Of a DNA stretch of 64,000 nt, positions 10,211 through 20,530 are shown in pieces (the stretch's first letter is position 1; each line of letters starts with the position of its first letter). The notes under the pieces are model-generated. The model searched no databases, had not been told where the DNA came from, and was given only the letters and a program-made list of their open reading frames with translations. Position numbers and translations under genes: made by a program. This stretch comes from Allium sativum (Eukaryota; Streptophyta; Magnoliopsida; Asparagales; Amaryllidaceae), in contig CM060915.1 of NCBI GenBank assembly GCA_030737875.1, positions 901,410,177 through 901,474,176 of the forward strand, in the 5' to 3' direction.

Positions 10211-11445
10211 AAAGGTTACGTTCTTAATTAATTAATTAAGAAACACTTAACCACATTAGCATGTAGAGGGACATGAGGGGTTAAGTGGGTGCCTCGGGTG
10301 GCATGAGAAAATCTAGTGGTTGCCTTGGGTGGCAATAGAAAATACGATTAGAATACTTAACCAAAATGGAACATGTAATTAAAACATGATTAAAGGGTTA
10401 AGTGGGATATACTAGAAAAAGGGACAAGCTTAGGTGGGTAGCTTGTGGAGGCCCATTTCAACCAGTAACCCATACGTATCTTTGTGGGCTCGACCCATGT
10501 CGAGGACGGGACACGCATACTGGGCTTGACTGTAAGAGGCAAACGGGTTAGCGGTGGCAACGCAAGTCCAACGGGCTTCATATGCGTGAGTGGGCCCGGG
10601 CTGGTAGGTAAGCCGTTGTTGCATCGAGTAGATATAAGCCGTGCACCTTTAGTTCCATCAGGTTGCCACATTGGGGAATGATACATCCCACGGTGGGGCC
10701 AGCACGGGTATCTACGTTAGGGAGCCGATCGAATGGGAAGTAGTGTGTACACCTAGTGGATTGTAGGGCCCCGTGGCGCCTACTTGGTCACCTAGGGGTA
10801 CGCAGGTACTAATTAGTAAATTTTATAATTCCTTGGGTGGGATCAACCTTTAAGTTAGGAACGACTGGTGTGGTGCAGTTTAGTAATTTACCTTAGGGAG
10901 GGTAGATGCGTCTTTATCCTTTATCTTCGTTTAGTTGACTGCTTAGGGTAGCCATTCATCCCTATATGTTACCGTATATCAGTTTATGTCTTCTCTGGTT
11001 ACTTTAACGATTGTATTGTTAAAGTTATAGGACTCGCTCAGACTTATGTCTGACCCTGTTGTTTTTATCTTTTTCCCAACCCTCAGGTCCTACGGTGGAT
11101 CCTAGCAGTAGTGGAGCTTGATCGGATTGCTGTTCCAGTCTTTAGGAGCTTGGATAGATGTAAAGCTCCAGTTATCCAGTTATCTTTTCTTTTGTTTGGC
11201 TATTGTATGAGAGTGGGATTATGTACTTCTTTATTTTGATGGATATTGTACTTGACCTTTATTGTGGTTTTATGATGTAACCAGACATGTTTTACTTCCG
11301 CTGTTATGAGATGATGTTTTAAAATTTCAAGTACTATTTATATCTGTCTTGTTGTAATTTTTCTGTTCTATATTCACTAAAATACTCCACCGATGCTATG
11401 GCATTCCCTTAGTGAGTGATCATAGCGGGAGTGGGGTGTTACACG

Positions 11446-11457
11446 TGGTATCAGAGC
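11446..11457 (+). other. Primer-binding site, tRNA-Met (element A)
   Basis: TGGTATCAGAGC, two bases after the 5' LTR end. It is complementary to the 3' end of plant initiator methionine tRNA and would prime minus-strand synthesis. B, C and E carry the same 12 bases. Confidence 0.93.
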
Positions 11458-11620
11458 TTAAGGTTACCAGAACAGATAAAATTTTTGAGAAAAACTACTT
11501 TCTAAGAGTATTTTCGAAGAAAGTATTTTCAAAAGCATGTCTTCTAAGAGAAAAAGTTTTTGAAAAAGAAAAGCATAATCCCCAATAGCCATATCTTTAT
11601 CTTTCGGAATCTCCTTTTTG

Positions 11621-11643
11621 AATCTTTCCTCTTTCGTTTCAGC
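11621..11643 (+). other. Possible splice acceptor just before gag start (A)
   Basis: A pyrimidine-rich run ends TTTCAG/C directly before the gag ATG at 11644. B (AG at 37261-37262) and C (minus, plus-strand positions 60785-60786) keep the same TTTCAG/CATG junction. Splicing from the LTR donor to this site would remove the primer site and the leader. Prediction only. Confidence 0.4.
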
Positions 11644-14600
11644 ATGGCTGAAGATCTTAACATCCCGGAGGGTTTAGTTATACCACTATGGTATAGGAGG
11701 TTGCAAGAGGCTAGGGCCGCGGCTGCGGGTCCGGCCAATGCTACTACACCAGAGACAACCGCTCCTCCTCCTCAGCCTAGAGTGGATAATTTTGCTAAGG
11801 TTTGCAAGGAGTTCAAGGCTATAGGAGGAAAACCTTTTCTTGGTTCAGAGACTTTCGTAGAGGCTAGAGATTGGCTTAAGGAAGTGGAAGAGTTGCTAGA
11901 TATCTTTGAAGTGGAAGAGGGAAAGAAAGTCAAGTTGGCGGCTTGGTTAATGAAGGGAGAGGCCTCATTCTGGTGGGAGGTCACTAATGGAGAACGCCCT
12001 GTTGACTCTTGGGCAGATTTTAAGCAAAGGTTTGGGGCTAAGTTTCTCTCAAGGGCGGAAGAGAATCTGTTTATGGAGAAGTTCTTGAATTTGAAGCAAG
12101 GGAATCTCACGGTGAAAGAATATGTCAACAAATTCAATCAATTAGCAAGGTTTGGCATAGAGTTGGTGAATACACCGGAGAAGAAGGCTTTGAGGTTCGT
12201 TAGAGGCTTGAACGAACCATTGCAAGGAATAGCTATGACTCACATTCCTATGGGGGCCACTTTTGAGAAGCTTGTCTACATGGCACTTATGCATGAGGAT
12301 GATAAGAATTCTAAGGCACCAGAGAAAAAGGGGGATCAGAAGAAACCGCAACAACAACAACAAGGCAAGGGCGGAAAAGGCAATGGTGACAAAAAGAAGA
12401 CGAAGAAGAAGTGCTTCAATTGTGGAACACCAGGACACCTTAGTAAGGATTGTCGCAAAAAGAAGAAGACCGGTTGCTTTCATTGTGGTGAAGCAGGGCA
12501 TCTTGTGAAAAACTGCCCAAAGAAGGGGCAGAAGACGAGGTCTACCTCAGGAGGCCAGGTGCAAGCTCTTATAGCACCACCTCAGTCAGGGGGGCAAGTT
12601 CAGGTTCTCTCAGTTCCACCGATTCAGCAGAGAGGTAGAACTATTTCCGTTGAAAGTCTGGTTTTTCTGTTTGATCATCCAGTTCGTACTTTGTTTGACT
12701 CTGGCGCATCGCATTCTTTTATCTCATCATCGTTAGTTGAGTCACTGCACTTAGACACCAGTCTAGTTGATGATCCCTTGGTTGTCTCAAACCCAATTGG
12801 GGGCTCCATATATCTGTCTATGATATGTTTGGGTTTGAAGATTTCTATACTTAGCGTTGAGTTTAGATGTGATGCTTTTGTATTGGGCTTCACGGGCTAT
12901 GGGTTGATCTTGGGCATGGACTGGTTATCCAGTAATGGTGCCGTTCTTGATTGCGAAAGGAGAGTTGTCAGGCTCATGACCCGCTTGGGTAACACTCTCG
13001 AGATCTCTTGCAATCCCATGGAATCTGTTTTGCTAAGTTATCTTGAATCGCTCGATGCTTCGGTCGAGAGTTTGTGTTCTGTCAGAGTAGTCCGGGAATA
13101 TCCGGATGTGTTTGAAGAAGTAAAGGGTTTGCCTCCGAAGCGGGAGATAGATTTCCGAATTTATTTGGTGGATAATGCCAAACCAGTGTCTTTGCCAGTA
13201 CGCCACATGGCTCCTCGTGAGAGAAGAGAACTTCATAAGCAAGTAGGGGAGTTGCTTGAGAAGGGGTTCATAAGGCGAAGTATATCGGAGTGGGGAGCTC
13301 CAGTAGTGTTTGCCACGAAGGCGGATGGGTCCCTCAGACTTTGTGTGGATTATAGAGAACTTAATAAGCTCACGAAGAAGAATAGACACCCATTACCGAG
13401 GATAGATGATCTCTTTGATCAGTTGGTTGGCGCGTCAGTATTTTCGCAGATGGACTTAGCTACAGGGTTTCATCAGTTAAGAGTGGCGGAGGACAGTATA
13501 GAGAAGACTGCTTTCCGGACTCCGGATGGTTTTTATGAGTGGCTAGTGATGCCATTTGGGTTGACAAACGCCCCCGCATACTTTGTTGATCTCATGAGTA
13601 GAGTGTTCAGAGAGTATCTGAATAAGTTTGTAGTAGTTTTTGTGGATGACATCTTGGTCTTTTCCAAGAATGAAGAAGAGCATGCCTTACATCTCAAGGA
13701 AGTGTTGGAGACTCTTCGAGCGCATAGTCTTAAAGCTAAATTCTCTAAATGCCATTTTTGGAGAAGAGAAGTGCGATTCTTAGGGCATGTGGTCTCTAAG
13801 GAAGGGATAGCTGTGGATCCCGCAAAGATAGTATCTATCCAGGATTGGAAAGTTCCTAGAAATGCTACCGAGGTAAGAAGTTTCTTGGGGTTGGCAGGAT
13901 ATTATAGGAAGTTCATCAAAGACTTCGCGAAGATATCAGCCCCATTAACCCGCTTGACGAAAAAGAATCTGGTTTTCTCGTGGGATGTAGATTGTGATGA
14001 TGCTTTCCGACGGTTAAAGAGAGCTTTGACCACCGCTCCAGTTTTAGTGCTCCCGGATGGGAGTAAGCCGTTTGTTGTTTATACCGATGCTTGTGGAACA
14101 GGATTAGGCGCAGTCTTGATGCAGGAGGGAAGGGTAATAGCCTATGGAGGGAGACAATTGAGAGTGCATGAGAAGAATTACCCTACCCATGATCTAGAGT
14201 TGGCCGCGATTGTTTTCGCACTTAAGTCTTGGCGCCATTATCTTCTTGGTGAGAGATTCGAGTTGTTCACCGACCATAAATCATTGAAGTACTTATTCTC
14301 TCAGAAGGATTTAAACTTAAGACAGCAAAGGTGGATGGAGTTCTTAGCATCCTATGATTTCGAGATAGCGTATACCCCTGGTAAGGGTAACGTGGTGGCA
14401 GACGCCTTAAGTAGAAAAAGGCTATCTTTGAGTCCATTGTTCGTGGAACGACGAAGCTTGGAGTTTCTTTCTTTGTTTGACTTCAGACCTTCTGTTGATT
14501 TTGTACCTGGTTTGTTGGCATCCTTGGAGGTTAGACCTACTCTTTTGAGACGGATTGGCGAGGCTCAGCGAGACGACCCACAGTTGGTTGTGTTGGTAGA

Positions 14601-16071
14601 GAAGCTTATAAGAGGGGAGTCGTCCAGCCATTTGGGTAGATACACCATAGATGATAAGGGATGGTTGCATAGAGACGGTAGACTTTGTGTACCGCAAGAT
14701 GAGGGTTTGAAGAAGGCTATTTTGGATGATGCACATCGTTCAAGAATGACTATTCATCCCGGTGGAGACAAAATGTACCAAGACATGAAGAGAGTTTTCT
14801 TCTGGGCCGGTATGAAGAAAGATGTGGCCGAGTATGTGGCTAGATGCTTAGTGTGCCAACAAGTTAAAGTGGAGCAAAGGAAACCCGGTGGGTTGCTACA
14901 CCCATTGGAAGTTCCACAGTGGAAGTGGGATAGTGTCTCGATGGATTTCATCGACGGGTTACCGAGATCGAGGAAGGGCAATACGGGAATTTGGGTTGTG
15001 GTAGACAGACTTACCAAGAGTGCCCATTTTATACCCGTAAAGAGTAAGAGGACCGCTCCATGGCTTGCTTCAGTCTATGTTAGAGAGATTGTTAGATTGC
15101 ATGGCGTACCATCCAGCATTGTGAGTGATCGAGATCCTATTTTCACTAGTGAGTTTTGGAGAAGTTTGCAAGAGGCGGTAGGGACTCAGTTGTGTTTGAG
15201 CACCGCATATCATCCTCAGACGGACGGTCAGACTGAGAGGGTGAACCGTATCTTAGAAGATCTTTTGAGGCTTTGTATCTTGGATTTTGGAGGTACATGG
15301 GAAGAACATCTTCCTTTGGTGGAGTTCGCATATAATAACAGCTTTCAGTCCAGTATTGGTATGGCTCCTTTCGAAGCTCTTTATGGAAGGCCTTGTCGAT
15401 CTCCTACATGTTGGTGGGAATCTACGGATAAGATCTTGCTTGGGCCGGATATGGTTAGAGAGACTTCAGAGAAGATTGATTTAATTCGAAAAAGGATGAA
15501 AGCAGCGCAAGATAGACAGAAATCTTATGCGGATCGGAGAAGGACGGATCTTGAGTTTGAGGTTGGGGACATGGTTTTTGTCAAAGTATCTCCATTGAGA
15601 AATGTTGTTCGCTTTGGGTCCGTAGGGAAGTTAGCACCGAGATTTGTTGGGCCGTTTCCTATTAAGGAAAGGATTGGACGGATGGCATATAGGGTGGAGT
15701 TGCCCGACAGACTTAGTGGTGTTCATGATGTATTCCATGTATCACATTTGAGGAAGTGCTTACATGAGACCGCGGAGGTGGTAGAGCCGAGCTTGCTTAG
15801 AGATGTAGAGGTAGAGCGTGATGCGACGATTCGACGAGCTCCTACTCGCATCCTTGGGTCAGAAACTAGGAAGTTGAGGAACAGAGAAGTTCAGCTAGTT
15901 AAAGTGCAATGGGGAGATGACGAAAGCAATGCTACTTGGGAGACGGAAGCAAAGATGCGTTCTTTGTATCCATTTCTTTTTGAGAGTATGTCTTTTAACT
16001 TCTCCTTTATTGCTTGTCTAGTACTTATCTTATCTTTAGTATATCCTCTCGCTAATACCTATGACCTTTAG
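11644..16071 (+). CDS. gag-pol: Gag-pol polyprotein of chromovirus A (1475 aa, intact)
   Basis: A single frame encodes capsid, protease, reverse transcriptase, RNase H and integrase, which copy the element RNA and insert the cDNA. Positions: Gag domain about 60-240, zinc knuckles CX2CX4HX4C at 257-270 and 278-291, protease DSGAS with Asp352, RT motif FVDD with Asp668/669, RNase H Asp815, integrase HHCC (His1031, His1038, Cys1068, Cys1071) and catalytic Asp1101, Asp1162, Glu1198 (D,D35E). A chromodomain-like region at about 1400-1447 ends in a Trp-Glu motif; such domains bind histone marks. A hydrophobic tail (about 1452-1472) follows. I chose the ATG at 11644 (MAED) because B and C start at the same site; the frame is open back to 11560, where 28 extra codons are possible. 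No missing catalytic residue seen. Confidence 0.96.
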   Translation: MAEDLNIPEGLVIPLWYRRLQEARAAAAGPANATTPETTAPPPQPRVDNFAKVCKEFKAIGGKPFLGSETFVEARDWLKEVEELLDIFEVEEGKKVKLAAWLMKGEASFWWEVTNGERPVDSWADFKQRFGAKFLSRAEENLFMEKFLNLKQGNLTVKEYVNKFNQLARFGIELVNTPEKKALRFVRGLNEPLQGIAMTHIPMGATFEKLVYMALMHEDDKNSKAPEKKGDQKKPQQQQQGKGGKGNGDKKKTKKKCFNCGTPGHLSKDCRKKKKTGCFHCGEAGHLVKNCPKKGQKTRSTSGGQVQALIAPPQSGGQVQVLSVPPIQQRGRTISVESLVFLFDHPVRTLFDSGASHSFISSSLVESLHLDTSLVDDPLVVSNPIGGSIYLSMICLGLKISILSVEFRCDAFVLGFTGYGLILGMDWLSSNGAVLDCERRVVRLMTRLGNTLEISCNPMESVLLSYLESLDASVESLCSVRVVREYPDVFEEVKGLPPKREIDFRIYLVDNAKPVSLPVRHMAPRERRELHKQVGELLEKGFIRRSISEWGAPVVFATKADGSLRLCVDYRELNKLTKKNRHPLPRIDDLFDQLVGASVFSQMDLATGFHQLRVAEDSIEKTAFRTPDGFYEWLVMPFGLTNAPAYFVDLMSRVFREYLNKFVVVFVDDILVFSKNEEEHALHLKEVLETLRAHSLKAKFSKCHFWRREVRFLGHVVSKEGIAVDPAKIVSIQDWKVPRNATEVRSFLGLAGYYRKFIKDFAKISAPLTRLTKKNLVFSWDVDCDDAFRRLKRALTTAPVLVLPDGSKPFVVYTDACGTGLGAVLMQEGRVIAYGGRQLRVHEKNYPTHDLELAAIVFALKSWRHYLLGERFELFTDHKSLKYLFSQKDLNLRQQRWMEFLASYDFEIAYTPGKGNVVADALSRKRLSLSPLFVERRSLEFLSLFDFRPSVDFVPGLLASLEVRPTLLRRIGEAQRDDPQLVVLVEKLIRGESSSHLGRYTIDDKGWLHRDGRLCVPQDEGLKKAILDDAHRSRMTIHPGGDKMYQDMKRVFFWAGMKKDVAEYVARCLVCQQVKVEQRKPGGLLHPLEVPQWKWDSVSMDFIDGLPRSRKGNTGIWVVVDRLTKSAHFIPVKSKRTAPWLASVYVREIVRLHGVPSSIVSDRDPIFTSEFWRSLQEAVGTQLCLSTAYHPQTDGQTERVNRILEDLLRLCILDFGGTWEEHLPLVEFAYNNSFQSSIGMAPFEALYGRPCRSPTCWWESTDKILLGPDMVRETSEKIDLIRKRMKAAQDRQKSYADRRRTDLEFEVGDMVFVKVSPLRNVVRFGSVGKLAPRFVGPFPIKERIGRMAYRVELPDRLSGVHDVFHVSHLRKCLHETAEVVEPSLLRDVEVERDATIRRAPTRILGSETRKLRNREVQLVKVQWGDDESNATWETEAKMRSLYPFLFESMSFNFSFIACLVLILSLVYPLANTYDL

Positions 16072-16385
16072 ATAGGGTAAAACCTATGGTTGAAACATGT
16101 GTTTGAAACATGTTATGGTTGATGGATGCATATGGATGCAATTGTTTGCTAGTGGTTGCTCGTGGATGCATATACACACACATTAGGCACTAGATCGGCT
16201 CAGTCACTTCATGTTGCATATTGCATAAATGGATGTGGTAGTTAGATTGATGGATGTATCATGGCTGTGTTATCATATGGATGATGCATTTTTGTGTATG
16301 GTTGTGCACGCATGTAGAAATTTGTATGTGTCAATAGGGTTTCGCATACATATTGGATGCATGGCACTATCATGGTTTGCATTAA

Positions 16386-16411
16386 GGAGGTTTACTGTAT
16401 CAGTAACCGCC
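16386..16411 (+). other. 3' hairpin, element A
   Basis: GGAGGTT pairs with AACCGCC (one A-G mismatch) around an inner ACTG/CAGT stem with a 3-nt loop. B (42001-42027) and C (56020-56046, minus) have the same hairpin with GGAGGTC/GACCGCC, so the T-A pair of A becomes a C-G pair. It sits about 180 nt upstream of the purine tract. Function unknown. Confidence 0.65.
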
Positions 16412-16581
16412 TGATTTTCGCATTAGGTAAGTACATATACACACACTTTTGCATATATCCATCCAGCATTTAGAATCTTGTAAGGACAATGATTGCTCGT
16501 GGATGATGCTTTGAGTAGATGGATGATTGGATGGTAGGATACGTTCTTCCTAACTTGAAGATTTCGGGGACGAAATCCTTT

Positions 16582-16594
16582 AAGGAGGGGAGAA
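16582..16594 (+). other. Polypurine tract of element A
   Basis: AAGGAGGGGAGAA ends directly at the 3' LTR start. Element B has the identical 13 bases. Confidence 0.92.
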
Positions 16595-19500
16595 TGTAAC
16601 AACCCGTATTTTCAATAACCTGTAATAACATAAATCGAGGCAGAATTTAATTCTAAAATGGGAATCAAGGGAAACGGGCTATGCCATTGCGTTCGTCTCG
16701 GAAAAATACGCGAAATAGAGTCCGAGTTTTCGAAAATCGGAGTCCGTATGACCAAGATATGGCCTCGCGAAGTTTCACGAAAAATTCCCAAATTAAAGTA
16801 TACTTAATTAAGTGAAATGGGTTGTGTAGATATATATATATATATATATATATTGATATATATATATATATATAATTGAAAATTTAATAAATAAATATGC
16901 AAAAATGCTCAAAACAGCGAATTGGGAGAGGGGAATAACCGAACCGGCCGATTTTTGAAGTCGACCCGAGCCCGCTGGGTCGACTAGGGGTTAATCCAGG
17001 GTGTTTGGCTGTCAACCCGTGGGCCGATTCGCTCAAGTGCAGATTTTGCATTTGAATGGTTCTCATGGTCCATCTTTAATCTAAAGGCCCTAGATGGTTC
17101 CTACACTTGACTTCTTCCCCAAGACATGCTTTGATGGCTTGGATTGAATCTAGGGTTAATCCTATGGCCTAAAACACTTGCCTAATCTATAAATAAGACC
17201 CTAACCTACCCTAATTCATTCATAATTAAATCTAGTGACTAAACTATGGCAAAATTCTAGCTCTCATGGCCTCCACTAATTTTATGAAGAGGGTTGCATA
17301 CTAATCACTCTCTAATCAACTTCTAATCCCTTCTTAGCATCTTAATCTTCTTCATTTGGTGTTCAAAGTTGCTAGTTGTGAGTTTCTATCACTTTGATGA
17401 TCTTTTGGTAAACTAATTAGATGAGATGTGATGAGATTTATGGTTTTGTATGTGGGTTAATGAGCTTTGAATCATATGATATGATGTTAGCATTAATCTT
17501 ATGTTTATGCATGTTGAGTATGTAAGCTTATGCAAGTTTAATATGATGTATGTTATGTTTGCATGATGCTAAATATGCAAGTTGTGGGCTATGTAATCAT
17601 ATGCATGTTATGCAAGTTCATGGTAATATGCTATGCAAGTTACATGTATGTAAATATGCAAGTTACATGTTTGTTAATATGCAAGTTACATGTATGTAAA
17701 TATGCAAGTTACATGTTTGTTAATATGCAAGTTACATGTTTGTTAATATGCAAGTTACATGTATGTAAATATGCAAGTTACATGTTTCTTTATATGCAAG
17801 TTACATGTTTGTTAATATGCGAGTTACATGTATGTAAATATGCAAGTTACATGTTTATTAATATGCAAGTTCATGATGACACATTATGCAAGTCTATAAG
17901 CTAATATGCAAGTTTGTTATGCAAAATGAATATGTAAGTTATGTGACATATTATATGCAAGTTATGTGACATGTTATGCAAGTTCATATGCAAGTTATGT
18001 GTTTGTTAATATGCAAGATGGCACCTTTGAAACATGTTCATTCATATGCAAGTTGACACCTTTTATATGTGTTATATCATGAACGAAATTACGTGGGAAC
18101 GATGGGGTAATTAAATGCATAAGTTAATAAGATTGTGTGAAATTAATATAATTATGCATAACACAAAATAAATAAACATAGTATGGGAATTTGCCTATTT
18201 GGTTAGGTGTACCCATACTATGTGTTGGGAATTTACCTATTGAGTTAGGTCTACCCCATGGGAATTTACCTATTAAGTTAGGTCTACCCATGTTAAGAAA
18301 ACTTGATTAATTAGGGATAATTAATATAAAATTATGAGGGTGATTAATTAGGTGTAATTAATTGACTAAGACACGAGGTTGGACTCAGTTGTAGCGTAAA
18401 ACTGCCCGGACCCAACCGGCTTAACCAGTTGCTACAAATGTTAGCCCAATGTGAGAGGTCTTAGGCACAAACTAAATACGTAATTAATGTAAAGACACGA
18501 GGTTAGACTCTGTTATGACATAAGGCTGCCCGGACCCAACCGGCTTAACCAGCGGTCATAAAAGACAGTCTAATGTGAGAGGTCTTTACAAAGGTTACGT
18601 TCTTAATTAATTAATTAAGAAACACTTAACCACATTAGCATGTAGAGGGACATGAGGGGTTAAGTGGGTGCCTCGGGTGGCATGAGAAAATCTAGTGGTT
18701 GCCTTGGGTGGCAATAGAAAATACGATTAGAATACTTAACCAAAATGGAACATGTAATTAAAACATGATTAAAGGGTTAAGTGGGATATACTAGAAAAAG
18801 GGACAAGCTTAGGTGGGTAGCTTGTGGAGGCCCATTTCAACCAGTAACCCATACGTATCTTTGTGGGCTCGACCCATGTCGAGGACGGGACACGCATACT
18901 GGGCTTGACTGTAAGAGGCAAACGGGTTAGCGGTGGCAACGCAAGTCCAACGGGCTTCATATGCGTGAGTGGGCCCGGGCTGGTAGGTAAGCCGTTGTTG
19001 CATCGAGTAGATATAAGCCGTGCACCTTTAGTTCCATCAGGTTGCCACATTGGGGAATGATACATCCCACGGTGGGGCCAGCACGGGTATCTACGTTAGG
19101 GAGCCGATCGAATGGGAAGTAGTGTGTACACCTAGTGGATTGTAGGGCCCCGTGGCGCCTACTTGGTCACCTAGGGGTACGCAGGTACTAATTAGTAAAT
19201 TTTATAAGTCCTTGGGTGGGATCAACCTTTAAGTTAGGAACGACTGGTGTGGTGCAGTTTAGTAATTTACCTTAGGGAGGGTAGATGCGTCTTTATCCTT
19301 TATCTTCGTTTAGTTGACTGCTTAGGGTAGCCATTCATCCCTATATGTTACCGTATATCAGTTTATGTCTTCTCTGGTTACTTTAACGATTGTATTGTTA
19401 AAGTTATAGGACTCGCTCAGACTTATGTCTGACCCTGTTGTTTTTATCTTTTTCCCAACCCTCAGGTCCTACGGTGGATCCTAGCAGTAGTGGAGCTTGA

Positions 19501-19822
19501 TCGGATTGCTGTTCCAGTCTTTAGGAGCTTGGATAGATGTAAAGCTCCAGTTATCCAGTTATCTTTTCTTTTGTTTGGCTATTGTATGAGAGTGGGATTA
19601 TGTACTTCTTTATTTTGATGGATATTGTACTTGACCTTTATTGTGGTTTTATGATGTAACCAGACATGTTTTACTTCCGCTGTTATGAGATGATGTTTTA
19701 AAATTTCAAGTACTATTTATATCTGTCTTGTTGTAATTTTTCTGTTCTATATTCACTAAAATACTCCACCGATGCTATGGCATTCCCTTAGTGAGTGATC
19801 ATAGCGGGAGTGGGGTGTTACA
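16595..19822 (+). repeat. 3' LTR of element A (3228 bp)
   Basis: Nearly identical to the 5' LTR. The four extra bases come from the (AT)n tract near 16830-16873. The substitutions seen are G to T (8877/17256) and T to G (10829/19208). All regulatory and structural features of the 5' LTR are repeated at an offset of 8379 bp beyond the (AT)n tract. Confidence 0.96.
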
Positions 19823-19827
19823 ACACA

Positions 19828-20530
19828 TATATATATTTGTATAGAGTTAACAATGATATGTCTTTTATTGATAATTTGCATTACTTCTTCTTCTAATACG
19901 TGTTATTATGATATTTGTTTAATATTTTTTACTTTGCTGACTGCTTGCTAAAACTATGTATTAAGCATAACCTGTCATATGTATGGATATTGTCTTGACT
20001 CTAATTGCTAAAAGTACTTTGTAATTGGAATCAAACTCCAGTATTGATATAATGTCTGTTTCATGATTTATAACATTGCTCCCTAAGGACATTCGCATAA
20101 CAACATTAAAAAAGACAGAGGACAGGTCGCATTACAGCATAAAAAGATAGAGGATAGGAATGAAAGAACAAAATATTAATATGGATTACTTACCTCTCTT
20201 TTTTGCTGTATGTACTTTGCTGTATGTACTTACCTCTATGTTGCTTCACTTTGTTGTATGCACTTTTATAATAAATCATGTTGATTGCTTTGAATTTTGT
20301 AGGGTTGTTTGTTACATTAACTGTAATGCTTCGTATCCCACAATTTCAACAACCATCTCAAAGTGATGCTTCGTCTCCCGCAATTTCAAAAGCCAGTTAA
20401 GATTCCAATCTAAAATTTACCTTACATGCCACCGACGCACCCCCAATCTGCATCCTTCCCTCACCCCAAGCCCAAATATGGGGACACGCCACATGGTGTA
20501 CCCCGTACGCACCCCTTGCCGCACCGCCGC
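19828..20530. other. Spacer between A and E, part of the fold-back element
   Basis: AT-rich with no gene. It contains a short direct repeat of TTTGCTGTATGTACTT near 20202-20232. Its last 100 bp are C-rich with repeated CGCACCCC words, forming part of the right arm of the probable hAT-like element. Confidence 0.5.

Larger units (their letters stand above)
8999..11086 (+). other. Predicted leader intron inside LTR (element A)
   Basis: A donor TT/GTGAGT (8999) lies about 185 bp after the TATA box. A pyrimidine-rich acceptor CCCAACCCTCAG/GTCC ends at 11086, with a branch-like CTGAC about 30 nt upstream. Equivalent sites occur in all seven chromovirus LTRs here, giving 2088 bp in A, 1956-1981 in B, 1959 in the solo LTR and 1825-1841 in C. 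The same intron in the 3' LTR is 17378-19465. Splicing is inferred, not shown. Confidence 0.5.
8220..11443 (+). repeat. 5' LTR of element A (3224 bp)
   Basis: Begins TGTAACAACCC and ends GGGGTGTTACA, giving the TG...CA ends of LTRs. U3 (8220 to about 8840) carries a head block conserved among the chromovirus LTRs here (GGGAAACGGG, then CGTCTCGG) and two GTCGAC palindromes. The rest, downstream of the TATA box, holds a 23-bp tandem array, paired RNA hairpin modules, a conserved 300-bp structured-looking region (10423-10735) and a TTCCGCTG motif at 11296-11303. Small ORFs on both strands are identical in the two LTRs because the LTRs are, not because they are genes. Confidence 0.96.
16072..16594 (+). 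other. 3' untranslated internal region of A with hairpin and purine tract
   Basis: Non-coding and about 520 bp. It carries repeated TGGATGCA words, a block AGTCACTTCATRTTGCATA shared by A, B and (in part) C, and a hairpin at 16386-16411 (GGAGGTT with AACCGCC, and ACTG with CAGT). It ends with the purine tract AAGGAGGGGAGAA at 16582-16594, which primes plus-strand synthesis. Confidence 0.8.
8220..19822 (+). mobile_element. Intact Ty3/gypsy chromovirus (Tekay/Del-like), element A
   Basis: A complete LTR retrotransposon of 11,603 bp. It has 5-bp target duplications ACACA (8215-8219, 19823-19827), two 3.2-kb LTRs, a tRNA-Met primer site, one uninterrupted gag-pol frame and a purine tract. By eye the LTRs differ by two substitutions (8877/17256 and 10829/19208) and a 4-bp (AT)n length change, so insertion was very recent. 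The domain order with a chromodomain-like C-terminus and the long LTRs fit the Tekay/Del lineage; the lineage name is inference. It is the only element here that could encode working proteins. Confidence 0.95.

Noticed and set aside
10390..10686. Overlapping 98-, 64- and 65-codon ORFs on both strands of the A LTRs
   Set aside because: They are identical between LTRs only because the LTRs are. Their frames are not kept in the aligned B and C sequence, where RNA structure explains the conservation better.
11560..11643. Upstream extension of gag-pol by 28 codons
   Set aside because: All three families share the ATG after TTTCAG, and C has no comparable open extension. The preceding bases look like a splice acceptor, so the later start was chosen.
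12142..12501. Long minus-strand ORFs opposite gag-pol in A, B and C
   Set aside because: They are antisense shadows of gag-pol codon composition, with no independent support.
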